A DNA stretch of 64,000 nucleotides, taken from NCBI GenBank assembly GCA_900758845.1, contig CAAESW010000045.1, positions 1-64,000 on the forward strand. The letters run 5' to 3'. The notes below the pieces were generated by a model, which did no database searches, was not told the origin of the DNA, and saw nothing but the letters and a program-made list of their open reading frames with translations. Shown piece by piece: positions 17,258 to 25,431 of the stretch (within the stretch, counting starts at the first letter, position 1; the number at the start of each line of letters is the position of its first letter). Position numbers and translations under genes: made by a program. Origin of the DNA: an uncultured Collinsella sp. (GTDB lineage: Bacteria > Actinomycetota > Coriobacteriia > Coriobacteriales > Coriobacteriaceae).

Positions 17258-18271
17258 ATGAAGCGCATCCTTCTCATCGCCACGGGCGGCACCATCGCAT
17301 CGACCGAGGACGGCAACGGCCTCTCCCCCGCCCTGACCGGTGAGGAGCTCGCCCAGAGCGTCCCCGAGATCTCGGGCCTCTGCGAGCTCGACGTGGTGCA
17401 GCCCATGAACATCGACAGCACCAATATGCGCCCGAGCGACTGGATGCGCATCCGCGATGTCATCGTCGAGGGTTATGCCGACCACGACGGCTTCGTGATT
17501 CTGCACGGCACCGACACCATGAGCTACACCGCAGCAGCACTTTCCTATCTGATTCAGGACAGCCCCAAGCCCATCGTACTCACCGGCTCGCAAAAGCCCA
17601 TGGGCAACCCTTTTACTGATGCCAAACTCAACCTGTACCAGAGCCTGCTCTATGCGCTCGACGAGCACTCGCACGACGTATCGATCGTGTTTGGCGGCGT
17701 CGCCATTGCCGGCACGCGAGCCCGCAAGCAGCGCACCATGAGCTTTAACGCGTTCATTAGCGTCAACTATCCGCCCATTGCCTACATCCGCAACGACCGC
17801 ATCGTGCGCAACGGGCTCCACGGCACTCATCAGGACGAAAACCCGGTGCGTTTCTACGACAGCATCGACCCGCGCGTATTTGTACTCAAGCTTACGCCCG
17901 GCGTAAACCCGGGCATCCTCGACGCCCTTGCCGATAGCTACGATGCTGTAATCCTTGAGACCTTTGGCATTGGCGGTATTCCCGAGTTTGGCGAGTCCGG
18001 CGAGTCGTTCCAAGAGGCAATTTTCCGCTGGGTCGATTCGGGTCGCACCGTCGTTATGACCACGCAGGTCCCCGAAGAGGGCCTCGATCTGGGCGTTTAT
18101 GAGGTCGGCCGTGCTTACGCCGATCATCCGGGCATTCTGCGCGGCGACGACATGACCACCGAGACGCTCGTGGCCAAGACCATGTGGGCACTCGGCCAGT
18201 CACGCGATGCCGCCGAGATCCAGCGCCTGTTCTACAGCCAAGTCAACCACGACCGCATCCCGATGACGTAA
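17258..18271 (+). CDS. ansA: L-asparaginase, type I (cytosolic-like)
   Basis: This 337-aa enzyme hydrolyses asparagine to aspartate and ammonia. It has the first catalytic Thr in ATGGTIAS (aa 7-14) and the second active-site motif HGTDTM (near aa 85-90), plus the family's TGSQKPM segment. There is no signal peptide, so it acts in the cytoplasm. The start is placed at MKRILL, directly before the nucleotide-like strand ILLIATGGT; the upstream in-frame codons are not conserved-looking. It is transcribed divergently from guaA. No terminator is obvious after it. Confidence 0.95.
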   Translation: MKRILLIATGGTIASTEDGNGLSPALTGEELAQSVPEISGLCELDVVQPMNIDSTNMRPSDWMRIRDVIVEGYADHDGFVILHGTDTMSYTAAALSYLIQDSPKPIVLTGSQKPMGNPFTDAKLNLYQSLLYALDEHSHDVSIVFGGVAIAGTRARKQRTMSFNAFISVNYPPIAYIRNDRIVRNGLHGTHQDENPVRFYDSIDPRVFVLKLTPGVNPGILDALADSYDAVILETFGIGGIPEFGESGESFQEAIFRWVDSGRTVVMTTQVPEEGLDLGVYEVGRAYADHPGILRGDDMTTETLVAKTMWALGQSRDAAEIQRLFYSQVNHDRIPMT

Positions 18272-18592
18272 TCCCTAAGGCAGCTCCACTTATCGCAGCC
18301 TTAAACGACAGGTGGTCCCCCTCGGGCCGTGCAAAAATCGGAGTATTCTGCAATTTCTCCTCCGGAGGCATAGAATCGGCCGATTGTTAGACGAACTTTT
18401 AGGACGAAGGGTCCGTCTAGTAAATATTTATTCCTCATTTTTATTTAGCATGTGGATTAACTACTGCCAAAAAGGCAAAGCCAGCCGCCCGAGCTACCAT
18501 CTACGGCTGAGCAGGTGCTGAATACTCGCGATTTTGCACATCGCAACCAGGGGGACCCGCCCAAAGAGCGTCAAATACAGCGGGGGAACGCC
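18272..18592. other. Intergenic stretch without a recognisable gene
   Basis: About 320 bases between the asparaginase gene and the convergent small HTH gene. The middle (about 18400-18470) is AT-rich, with no ORF carrying a ribosome site. I see no clear terminator or RNA gene here. Confidence 0.5.
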
Positions 18593-18811
18593 CTATTCGA
18601 TACCCTCGAGAAGTTCTGACACCGTCATGCCGAGTGCGGGTGCGATCTTAAATAGAACCTTGAGCGTGAAATTTGCCGTCCCATCTTCGATTCGGTCGAG
18701 GTAGGGTCGGCTGATTCCTGTCGCCACACAAAAATCAACCTTGGAGATACCAAGGTCCCTGCGCGTCTCTTCGACCCGCCTGCCAAGAATCTGTTTCGCA
18801 CGTTCGTCCAT
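18593..18811 (-). CDS. Small HTH (Cro/CI, HTH_3) regulator
   Basis: This 72-aa protein is almost entirely a helix-turn-helix domain. DLGISKVDFCVATGISRPYL supplies helices 2 and 3, and DRIEDGTANFTLKVLFKIA gives helices 4 and 5 with the RIEDG form of the usual RIENG box. It reads away from the unknown gene at 18888-19277, and a perfect 24-bp palindrome lies between them, 30 bases before its start. It is therefore very likely an autoregulator that controls both genes. The pairing resembles antitoxin-type HTH proteins, but the neighbour is not a recognised toxin. Confidence 0.85.
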   Translation of the reverse strand: MDERAKQILGRRVEETRRDLGISKVDFCVATGISRPYLDRIEDGTANFTLKVLFKIAPALGMTVSELLEGIE

Positions 18812-18840
18812 GCAGCCGAGTTTGAAATGGAGCCGAACAT

Positions 18841-18864
18841 AAACGTAAACTATAGTTTACGTTT
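18841..18864. promoter_or_regulatory. Perfect 24-bp palindromic operator
   Basis: Arms AAACGTAAAC and GTTTACGTTT flank the self-complementary core TATA, with no mismatch over 24 bp. It sits midway between the divergent HTH gene and the 129-aa gene and overlaps the expected promoter zone of both. The HTH protein at 18593-18811 is the obvious candidate binder. Confidence 0.85.
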
Positions 18865-18887
18865 TGCCGAATACACAGGAGTTTTCT

Positions 18888-19277
18888 ATGTCGGGTTCTT
18901 CGGTCCGCATGTACCGAGCCACGCTTCGCACAAACAGCGCACCGCCCAAGCTCGTCGTCGTTGAAGCAGAATGCCTTTCGCCCGATGAGCGCACGGCATT
19001 TGCATTGCTATCAAGTCGCGTCGCCGCCGTTCTGATCCCTTGCCCGGCGCAAGGTGAACTTGCCATCCAATGCCAAACGCACAGCTGCCCGCTCAATCAG
19101 GCTGCCGTAATCGCAACCAGCCAACGCGGCCTGCCGCTCCTTCTAGAAGCCGGCATCGCACTCGCCCTTCGTGGCGCCGGATGCGAAAACGAGGCCGCCG
19201 CCGACATGGTCTTTAAACCACGATCGAGCGGCGGCCTCGCAGCAGCCATTGAATATATGTGCAGGCTCGTTGCCTAG
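18888..19277 (+). CDS. Unknown 129-aa protein paired with the HTH gene
   Basis: I do not recognise this protein. The start at ATG 18888 is supported by AGGAG seven bases upstream; an in-frame TTG at 18864 would overlap the palindrome. The sequence is alpha/beta in pattern (KLVVVEAECL, RVAAVLIPCPAQGEL, QAAVIATSQRGLPLLLEAGIALALRG), has four cysteines and lacks membrane segments or a signal peptide. It could be a small ligand-binding or enzyme-like fold. It is the only other gene beside the shared palindrome, so its expression is probably controlled by the small HTH protein. Confidence 0.7.
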   Translation: MSGSSVRMYRATLRTNSAPPKLVVVEAECLSPDERTAFALLSSRVAAVLIPCPAQGELAIQCQTHSCPLNQAAVIATSQRGLPLLLEAGIALALRGAGCENEAAADMVFKPRSSGGLAAAIEYMCRLVA

Positions 19278-19661
19278 CTAGAAACCAAGGCCAAAGCCCG
19301 TTCCGGTAATCGCCGAGTACATAAAGTAAACGTTGACCACGTTGAGGAACACACCCGTGATGCAACCGTTGCGCAGGTAGCGCTCGCACACGATGCGCGC
19401 CATGGCGGCGGAGTCATCATTGTTTTTAGCCTGGCGTCCTGCCGTAAAGTACGTCGCCACGCTCAGCAGCAGGTTGAGCACCGGCAGTGCCAGCAACTCA
19501 TAGCTCTTGCCCCAGCGCGTCGCCTCGCCGGCGGCATTAAACTTCGTTGCCACCTCGGGACCAATGTTGGGGATCACAAACGCCGCTACCACCAGCGGAA
19601 GCACTGCAAGCACCAGCAGCGCGATGCCCATGTAGCCGGCTTTTTTGCCATATTTAAACAT
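19278..19661 (-). CDS. DUF1648/SdpI-like membrane protein
   Basis: This 127-aa membrane protein has an N-terminal hydrophobic helix (about aa 12-32). It is followed by the DUF1648 signature (NIGPEVATKFNAAGEATRWG), in which the asparagine and the Gly-x-x-x-RWG pattern are typical. Two more hydrophobic segments lie at about aa 55-72 and 98-118. DUF1648 is found in SdpI-type immunity proteins and in uncharacterised integral membrane proteins. It begins 11 bases after ychF ends, so it is probably on the same transcript. The function is unknown. Confidence 0.75.
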   Translation of the reverse strand: MFKYGKKAGYMGIALLVLAVLPLVVAAFVIPNIGPEVATKFNAAGEATRWGKSYELLALPVLNLLLSVATYFTAGRQAKNNDDSAAMARIVCERYLRNGCITGVFLNVVNVYFMYSAITGTGFGLGF

Positions 19662-19672
19662 ATGCGTCGTCC

Positions 19673-20749
19673 TTACACGTTAAAGCGGAAGTGCACGACG
19701 TCGCCATCGGCCATGACATAGTCCTTGCCCTCAATGCGCAGCTTGCCGGCGGCCTTGGCGCCCTGCTCGCCGCCGAGCTCGATGTAGTCGTCGTAGCCAA
19801 TAACCTCGGCCTTAATAAAGCCGCGTTCAAAATCGGTGTGGATGACGCCGGCGGCCTGCGGGGCGGTCGCGCCCTGACGCACCGTCCAGGCCTTGACCTC
19901 CATCTCGCCGGCCGTAAAGAACGACTGCAGACCGAGCAGCTTATAGGCCGCCTGCGCGAGCACGTCCAGGCCGGGCTGCTCCAGGCCCAGGCTCTCCAGA
20001 TAATCGGCGGCATCCTCGGGATCGAGCTCGGAAAGCTCGGCCTCGATCTTGGCGCAAATCGGCAGCGGCTTGACACCATCGATGGGTGCCAGGTCGTCGT
20101 TGAGCATGTCCTCGTCCACGTTGGCCACATACAGGATGGGCTTCATGGTGAGCAGGAACAGGCCCTTGGCGGCAGCACGCTCCTCGTCGGTCATCTCCAT
20201 GGATGCGGCGCGCTTGCCCTCGTTGAGCCAGGCAAGCAGGCGCTTGGCCACCTCGAACTTGGGCATGAGCTCCTTGTCGCGCTTGGCCTCCTTCTCGAGC
20301 TTGGGCAGCTGCTTCTCGAGCGTGCCCATGTCGGCCAGGATGAGCTCGGTCATGATGGTGTCGGCATCGCCGGCGGGGTCGACGAACTCGCCCGTGCGGC
20401 CCACCTCACGCATGACGTTGGGGTCCTTAAAGTAGCGCACGACCTCGCAGATGGCATCGGTCTCGCGGATGTTTGCCAAGAACTGGTTGCCCAGGCCCTC
20501 GCCCTCGTTAGCGCCCTTCACCAGACCTGCAATGTCGACAAACTCGACCGTCGCCGGCACAATGCGACCGGGGTTGACGATGTCGGCAAGCTTTTGCAGG
20601 CGGCTATCGGGCACATCGACGATACCCACGTTGGGGTCGATCGTGGCAAACGGGTAGTTGGCGGCAAGGCCGGTCTTTTTGGTAAGCGCGGTGAACAGCG
20701 TCGACTTGCCCACGTTGGGCAGGCCCACGATACCGATGGAAAGGGACAC
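19673..20749 (-). CDS. ychF: Redox-regulated ATPase/GTPase YchF (Obg family)
   Basis: This 358-aa protein has P-loop GLPNVGKST near the N terminus, the NYPFATIDPN switch segment, DIAGLV as G3 and NVDE as the NKxE variant that makes YchF prefer ATP over GTP. A coiled insertion follows, then the C-terminal TGS domain (about aa 275-358). Length and motifs match YchF, a ribosome-associated ATPase involved in translation and stress control. GTG 20749 is chosen as the start, with AAGGAGC seven bases upstream; further upstream the frame codes only unconserved residues. A DUF1648 gene follows on the same strand. Confidence 0.97.
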   Translation of the reverse strand: MSLSIGIVGLPNVGKSTLFTALTKKTGLAANYPFATIDPNVGIVDVPDSRLQKLADIVNPGRIVPATVEFVDIAGLVKGANEGEGLGNQFLANIRETDAICEVVRYFKDPNVMREVGRTGEFVDPAGDADTIMTELILADMGTLEKQLPKLEKEAKRDKELMPKFEVAKRLLAWLNEGKRAASMEMTDEERAAAKGLFLLTMKPILYVANVDEDMLNDDLAPIDGVKPLPICAKIEAELSELDPEDAADYLESLGLEQPGLDVLAQAAYKLLGLQSFFTAGEMEVKAWTVRQGATAPQAAGVIHTDFERGFIKAEVIGYDDYIELGGEQGAKAAGKLRIEGKDYVMADGDVVHFRFNV

Positions 20750-20876
20750 GACAGCTCCTTTTGGTGCAGGTACTTCAAACCGTATAAGTATAACGCCGCC
20801 GCAGCATCCGGGCGAATCCGGACACCGCGGCGGCGCAAATGAAGCAGAGATGCGTGAGAGTTCGAGACAGTAGTCC

Positions 20877-22220
20877 TTACTTAAGCTCGGGCCAGAAATC
20901 CTTGTTGGCCTCGATGAGCTCGTCCAGGATCTGCTTGGCAACGCTCGCCGAAGGAATGGTCTTGGAGAGCGTGAGTGCCTGCCAGAGCTTCTGGTAGCTG
21001 CCCTCGACCCAAGCCTGGACAACGAGCTTCTCGACGGAAACCTGCTGCTCCATCAGGCCCTTCTGGAACTGCGGGATCGGGCCCTGGCAGATCTTCTCAA
21101 AGCCGTTGGAACCGACGATGCAAGGCACCTCGACCATGGCCGTCGGGTCGAAGTTGGGCACAGCGCCATCGTTGGGGACGATCAGCAGGAAGCGCTCGAG
21201 CGTGTTCTCGGCCAGTGCGCAGGCAAGGTCGACGATGTAGTTGGCATGCACATCCGGCTCAAAGCCGCCGTCCTTGGCAGTACCCTTGGCGATGATGTCG
21301 CGGCAAGCGCCAAAGACCTTCTTCTCGCGGCCGTCCATAACCTCATTGGCGCGAGTGTAGTTGGGGTCAGACGTCTCGACAACATAGTCCGGGTACAGGT
21401 AGTACTTGAGGTAGGTATTGGGAATCGTCTCGGGATCGACAGCATAGACATCCTTGGCCTTGCCGAAGGTGTGAATCCAGCTCTCCTCGACATGCTGCTC
21501 CTTACCGGCCTCGTGCTCGATGCCGTCCAGGTAGCCGTTCTTAGCCATGTGCTCCTTAATCTGCGGCATGAGGTCGTTGCCGTCCTTGTCGTAGATCTTG
21601 CTCCACCAACCAAAGTGGTTGAGGCCGTAGTAGCTATACTGCAGCTCGCGACGATCCTTGATGCCGCACATACGGCTCATCTTATCCATGAGGTCGATCG
21701 GCATGTCGCAGATGTTGATGATGCGGCTGTTGGGGCGCAGCACGCGGCAGGCCTCGGCGACGATGGCCGCGGGGTTGGAGTAGTTGAGCATCCAGGCGTT
21801 GGGGCTGTACTTCTCCATGTAGTCGAGGATCTCGATGACACCACCGATGGAGCGCATGCCGTAAGCGATACCGCCGGCACCGCAGGTCTCTTGGCCAACG
21901 CAGCCGTACTTGAGAGGAATCTTCTCGTCGAGCTCACGCATGGCGTACAGGCCGACGCGGATGTGAGCAAGCACGAAGTCGGTCCCGGTGAATGCGGTCT
22001 CGGGGTCGGTGGTGTAGCTAAACTCAACCTCGGGGGCGTTCTCGTGGAAGTAGATCTCGCAGGCCTTTGCCACGATCTCCTGGCGCTCGGCGTTGTTGTC
22101 GTAGAAGGTCACCTTGTTGACCGGGAAGCGGTCACGCTCCTCAAGCAGCATCAGAGCGATGCCCGGGGTGAAGGTAGAGCCACCGCCGGCAATGGTCACG
22201 GCATAGTTTTTCTTGGACAT
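20877..22220 (-). CDS. malH: 6-phospho-alpha-glucosidase (glycoside hydrolase family 4)
   Basis: This 447-aa GH4 enzyme works with NAD+ and a divalent metal. The N-terminal Rossmann motif is GGGSTFTPG. The metal and catalytic region shows NICDMPI, whose CDMP form marks alpha-specific members (MalH, GlvA, AglB), whereas beta-specific ones carry CNVP or CNIP. GLNHFGW supplies the metal-binding His. It should cleave 6-phosphorylated alpha-glucosides (maltose-6-P, trehalulose-6-P, maltitol-6-P and similar) delivered by the IICB permease encoded just upstream. A 12-bp hairpin lies between the two genes and may set their relative expression. Confidence 0.93.
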   Translation of the reverse strand: MSKKNYAVTIAGGGSTFTPGIALMLLEERDRFPVNKVTFYDNNAERQEIVAKACEIYFHENAPEVEFSYTTDPETAFTGTDFVLAHIRVGLYAMRELDEKIPLKYGCVGQETCGAGGIAYGMRSIGGVIEILDYMEKYSPNAWMLNYSNPAAIVAEACRVLRPNSRIINICDMPIDLMDKMSRMCGIKDRRELQYSYYGLNHFGWWSKIYDKDGNDLMPQIKEHMAKNGYLDGIEHEAGKEQHVEESWIHTFGKAKDVYAVDPETIPNTYLKYYLYPDYVVETSDPNYTRANEVMDGREKKVFGACRDIIAKGTAKDGGFEPDVHANYIVDLACALAENTLERFLLIVPNDGAVPNFDPTAMVEVPCIVGSNGFEKICQGPIPQFQKGLMEQQVSVEKLVVQAWVEGSYQKLWQALTLSKTIPSASVAKQILDELIEANKDFWPELK

Positions 22221-22317
22221 GATGTCCTCCTCATTCTGGCCGCTTGCTCAATCCATCCCCGTACGCGGCCTGCACGGTTTGGAATTGTTACCTAGAAGTG
22301 GAGTTTTTTATCTCTAG

Positions 22318-22357
22318 AATCGGCCTTGCGGTGCATACCGGCTCTGCAAGGCCGATT
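22318..22357. terminator. 12-bp perfect hairpin between the PTS and GH4 genes
   Basis: Arms AATCGGCCTTGC and GCAAGGCCGATT pair perfectly around a 16-base loop. There is no U tract on the minus-strand side, so it may be an attenuating or RNA-processing/stabilising hairpin inside the operon rather than a full terminator. Confidence 0.5.
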
Positions 22358-22375
22358 GTTTCGATGGACGATGGT

Positions 22376-23983
22376 TTACAGAAGACTCTCGAACTTCAGA
22401 AGACTCTCGAACTTCTCGCGAACCTGCGGGACGCTAAGGCCGATGATGACCTGGATTGACTGACCTTGGACCACCAAGCCATGCGTACCGATCGCCTTGA
22501 AGGAAGCCTCGGGTGCAACGACGCTCTTGTCCTTGACGTTAACGCGCAGACGGGTAGCGCAGTTAGTTACATCGATGATGTTATCCGTGCCACCGAGCAG
22601 ATCGAGGATGTTCTCGGCAAGCACCAAGCGCTCATCATCTTTACTCTGGGCGGCCGATTTGCCAGCAGCACCGCCCTGCTTTTGCTTGTAGTCGGCCTTG
22701 GACTTGAGCTCGACCTCAACATCGTCATCCTCGCGACCGGGGGTCTTAAAGTCGAACTTGACGATCAGGAAACGGAAGACCACGACCCAAAGAGCGGTAA
22801 AGCACAGACCGACAAGGATGGAGATGGCGTACTGCAGACCGTGTGCGGCCCAAAGGGGCAGCCAGTCCCACGAGAGCATCGAGATGATGCCGCCGTCGAA
22901 GATACCCACGACGCCAAGGAGGTTTTGAGCCATGCAGCCAAGCGCTCCGAGCACGCAGTGGACGACGAACAGGCCGGGCGCGATGAACAGGAAGGTGAAG
23001 TCAAGCGGCTCGGTAATACCGCAAAGCATAGCGGTAAGGGTGACCGGGATCAGCAGAGCCTTGACGCGCTGCTTGCGCTCGGGTTTGGCGGTCATATAAA
23101 ACGCAATGGCGACGCCAAGCGAGCCGAAGACCTTAGTCCAACCAGGGCAGGTATAGGCAGCCCAGGGTGCGGCATCCTTAAGAGCAATGCTCGGATCGGC
23201 AGCCAGTTGGGGCAGGATGTTGGCCCAAGCAGCAAAGATGCCGCCGTTGACCGCCGCGTTGTCGTAATAGAACGGCGTATAGATAAAGTGGTGCAGGCCT
23301 GTAGGGATCAGCACGCGCTCGAAGAAAGCAAAGACACCCACGCCAAACGTACCGGCGGAAAGGATGAATCCCTGGAAGGCGGAGATAGCAGCCTGAACAT
23401 GCGGCCACACCAGGCAGGCGATAAGAGCGACCGGAACCATAACGAAGAAACCGATCATATAGATGAACACAGAGCCCGAGAACACGCCCAGCCACTCAGG
23501 AAGTTCGGTGTCGAAGAACTTGTTATGCAGCATCGTGGCGATACCAGAGATAATGAGCGCGCCCATGATGCCCATATCAAGCGTTTTGATGCTTGCGATA
23601 GTGGCAAGACCAGTACCGCTGCCCGCCTCGACAGAGTAGTCGACCCCAAAGACAGGGCCCCACTGCCCCAAGATTGTGCTTACAAAGTAGTTGAAGGTAA
23701 GGTAGATGGCCAAAGCCTCCATGCAGCAGTGAGCGTTCTGCTTGTTCGCGAGCGAGATTGGCAACGCTACGCAAAACAGCAACGGCATCTGGTTAAAGAG
23801 CGTCCAACCACCCTGGAGCAGCACATTCCAGCAATCAAACCAAAGATGGCCCGCAGTGGCCATCTCGCCAAAGATCGCCTCGGTGGTAAACAACGTACCC
23901 AGGCCGACGACGATTCCGGAAAATGCGAAAAGAATTGCAGGCGTGTACATTGCACCGCCGAAACGTTGTATCTTTTGCATCAT
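22376..23983 (-). CDS. PTS alpha-glucoside permease, IICB components
   Basis: This 535-aa protein has EIIC (about aa 1-420, ~10 membrane segments, starting MMQKIQRFGGAMYTP, the family's usual N terminus as in GlvC/MalB/AglA) followed by EIIB (about 455-535), with phospho-acceptor Cys in TNCATRLRV. It imports and 6-phosphorylates an alpha-glucoside. There is no IIA domain; the separate IIA-Glc at 51545-52042 is the likely donor. Upstream in-frame ATGs exist, but the start at 23983 matches family members. The C terminus ends in a duplicated FESLLK block. Candidate operator half-sites lie upstream at 24132 and 24260. Confidence 0.95.
   Translation of the reverse strand: MMQKIQRFGGAMYTPAILFAFSGIVVGLGTLFTTEAIFGEMATAGHLWFDCWNVLLQGGWTLFNQMPLLFCVALPISLANKQNAHCCMEALAIYLTFNYFVSTILGQWGPVFGVDYSVEAGSGTGLATIASIKTLDMGIMGALIISGIATMLHNKFFDTELPEWLGVFSGSVFIYMIGFFVMVPVALIACLVWPHVQAAISAFQGFILSAGTFGVGVFAFFERVLIPTGLHHFIYTPFYYDNAAVNGGIFAAWANILPQLAADPSIALKDAAPWAAYTCPGWTKVFGSLGVAIAFYMTAKPERKQRVKALLIPVTLTAMLCGITEPLDFTFLFIAPGLFVVHCVLGALGCMAQNLLGVVGIFDGGIISMLSWDWLPLWAAHGLQYAISILVGLCFTALWVVVFRFLIVKFDFKTPGREDDDVEVELKSKADYKQKQGGAAGKSAAQSKDDERLVLAENILDLLGGTDNIIDVTNCATRLRVNVKDKSVVAPEASFKAIGTHGLVVQGQSIQVIIGLSVPQVREKFESLLKFESLL
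22379..22414 (-). repeat. 18-bp exact tandem duplication at the permease 3' end
   Basis: The 18-base unit CAGAAGACTCTCGAACTT occurs twice in direct succession immediately before the stop codon of the PTS gene, doubling the C-terminal block so the protein ends KFESLLKFESLL. It looks recent because there is no mismatch. Confidence 0.9.
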
Positions 23984-24131
23984 GACGGGGAATCCCCCTC
24001 TCTTCATTCGGAGCGACTGCGGTTTTGGCTTCACTCGAGACCGCAGACGCGCCGTTTGCGTGTACCTCGTGCAATAGGACGGGTGGGCCCGCTTCCCTGA
24101 CTTCTTGCGCTTCTATTTTTATCATATCGCT

Positions 24132-24285
24132 TATCTAGACAAGTTAGCATAAATACTACGGTCGGTAAACGGTTGATTATTGGCCGTAAACGGTATATGT
24201 CCAGTATTTCGCCTGCTAAATCTGATATAGCTGATAGCTGCAATTCATATTTCTTATTTACTTGTCTAGATATGCTTGTCTATAT
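24132..24285. promoter_or_regulatory. Divergent promoter region with GntR-type operator half-sites
   Basis: TATCTAGACAAGT at 24132-24144 is the exact reverse complement of ACTTGTCTAGATA at 24260-24272. A third, weaker copy (CTTGTCTATAT) starts at 24275. The core TTGTCTAGA is typical of operators of UTRA-domain GntR regulators such as TreR and its relatives. The sites flank the AT-rich divergent promoter region between the permease gene and the dehydrogenase gene, so both transcripts probably answer to the GntR protein at 25432-26187. Confidence 0.7.
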
Positions 24286-24340
24286 CTGCAGACATACCTA
24301 TACTTCATTACAACATTCACCACCACGTTAAGGAGTCACC

Positions 24341-25366
24341 ATGAAAAGCGCGGTCTTCTATGGAAAGCACGATCTCAGGGTCGAGGATTCGACAAAGCCG
24401 ACCGTGGGCAAGCGCGACGTTCTGATCAACGTCAAGGCTTGCGGCGTCTGCGGTACCGACGTTCATATCTATGAAGGCGACAAGGGTGCAGCCGACGTTA
24501 CCCCGCCCACGATCCTTGGCCATGAGTTTGCGGGCGTTGTCGAGGCCGTGGGCAGCGACGTCGCTGGCTTTAAACCGGGCGATCGCGTGTGCATCGACCC
24601 AAACCATCCCTGCGGCTGCTGCGAACCCTGCCGCGACGGAATCAACCACTACTGCGAGCATATGACCGGTTACGGCACCACCGTTAACGGCGGCTTTGCC
24701 GAGTACTGCTCCGTCGATATGCAGCAAGTCTACAAGTTGGGCGATCACACCAGCTTTGAGCAGGGTGCTATGACCGAGCCCGTCGCCTGCTGCCTGCACG
24801 GCATCGATATGTGCAACATCAAGCCCGGCAGCACGGTTGTCGTCATCGGCGGTGGCATGATCGGTCTGCTCATGATGCAGCTTGCTAAAAACGCCGGCGC
24901 CACCAAGGTTGTCTTGCTCGAGCCTGTCGAAGGCAAGCGCGAGGTTGCGCTCAAACTCGGCGCCGACCTGGCAATTGATTCCATCCACGAGGACGTCCCG
25001 GCCCGCCTGAAGCAGGAGGGCGTCGGCAACGTCGATGTCGTTATCGAGTGTGTTGGCAAGCCCGTCACCATCGAGCAGGCCATCCAGATCGCCGGCCACA
25101 AGGCTACGGTCATGATGTTCGGCCTCACCAAGCCCGATGAGACAATCACCGTCAAGCCCTTCGAGGTCTTCCAGAAGGAGCTTGTGCTCACCTCGTCCTA
25201 CATCAACCCTTATACGCAGCGTCGCGCGCTCGAGCTCATCGACTCTGGCAGGCTCGACGTATCCTCGATGGTCGCCAAGGTGGCTTCCCTCGACGAACTC
25301 GGCGCCATCCTGTCAGACCCGGCCCTGCGTGCCATGGGTAAATATATAATCGACCCCAGCAAGTAA
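24341..25366 (+). CDS. Zinc-dependent medium-chain dehydrogenase (polyol/threonine type)
   Basis: This 341-aa protein has catalytic zinc ligands in CGVCGTDVHIYEG and GHE (about aa 38 and 61-62), and the structural zinc Cys4 cluster in PCGCCEPCRDGINHYC (about aa 90-106). The Rossmann motif is VVIGGGMIGLLMMQLA. This is the sorbitol / L-threonine dehydrogenase branch; the exact substrate cannot be told. It is divergent from the IICB permease and followed after 65 bases by the GntR gene. In that setting a polyol released from an alpha-glucosyl-polyol is an attractive substrate, which is inference. Confidence 0.88.
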   Translation: MKSAVFYGKHDLRVEDSTKPTVGKRDVLINVKACGVCGTDVHIYEGDKGAADVTPPTILGHEFAGVVEAVGSDVAGFKPGDRVCIDPNHPCGCCEPCRDGINHYCEHMTGYGTTVNGGFAEYCSVDMQQVYKLGDHTSFEQGAMTEPVACCLHGIDMCNIKPGSTVVVIGGGMIGLLMMQLAKNAGATKVVLLEPVEGKREVALKLGADLAIDSIHEDVPARLKQEGVGNVDVVIECVGKPVTIEQAIQIAGHKATVMMFGLTKPDETITVKPFEVFQKELVLTSSYINPYTQRRALELIDSGRLDVSSMVAKVASLDELGAILSDPALRAMGKYIIDPSK

Positions 25367-25431
25367 ATCGATTGACACCTGCGCGGGCGGCCCTCACCCG
25401 TCGTTCGCGCACCCAGCTCTAGGAGACCGTC

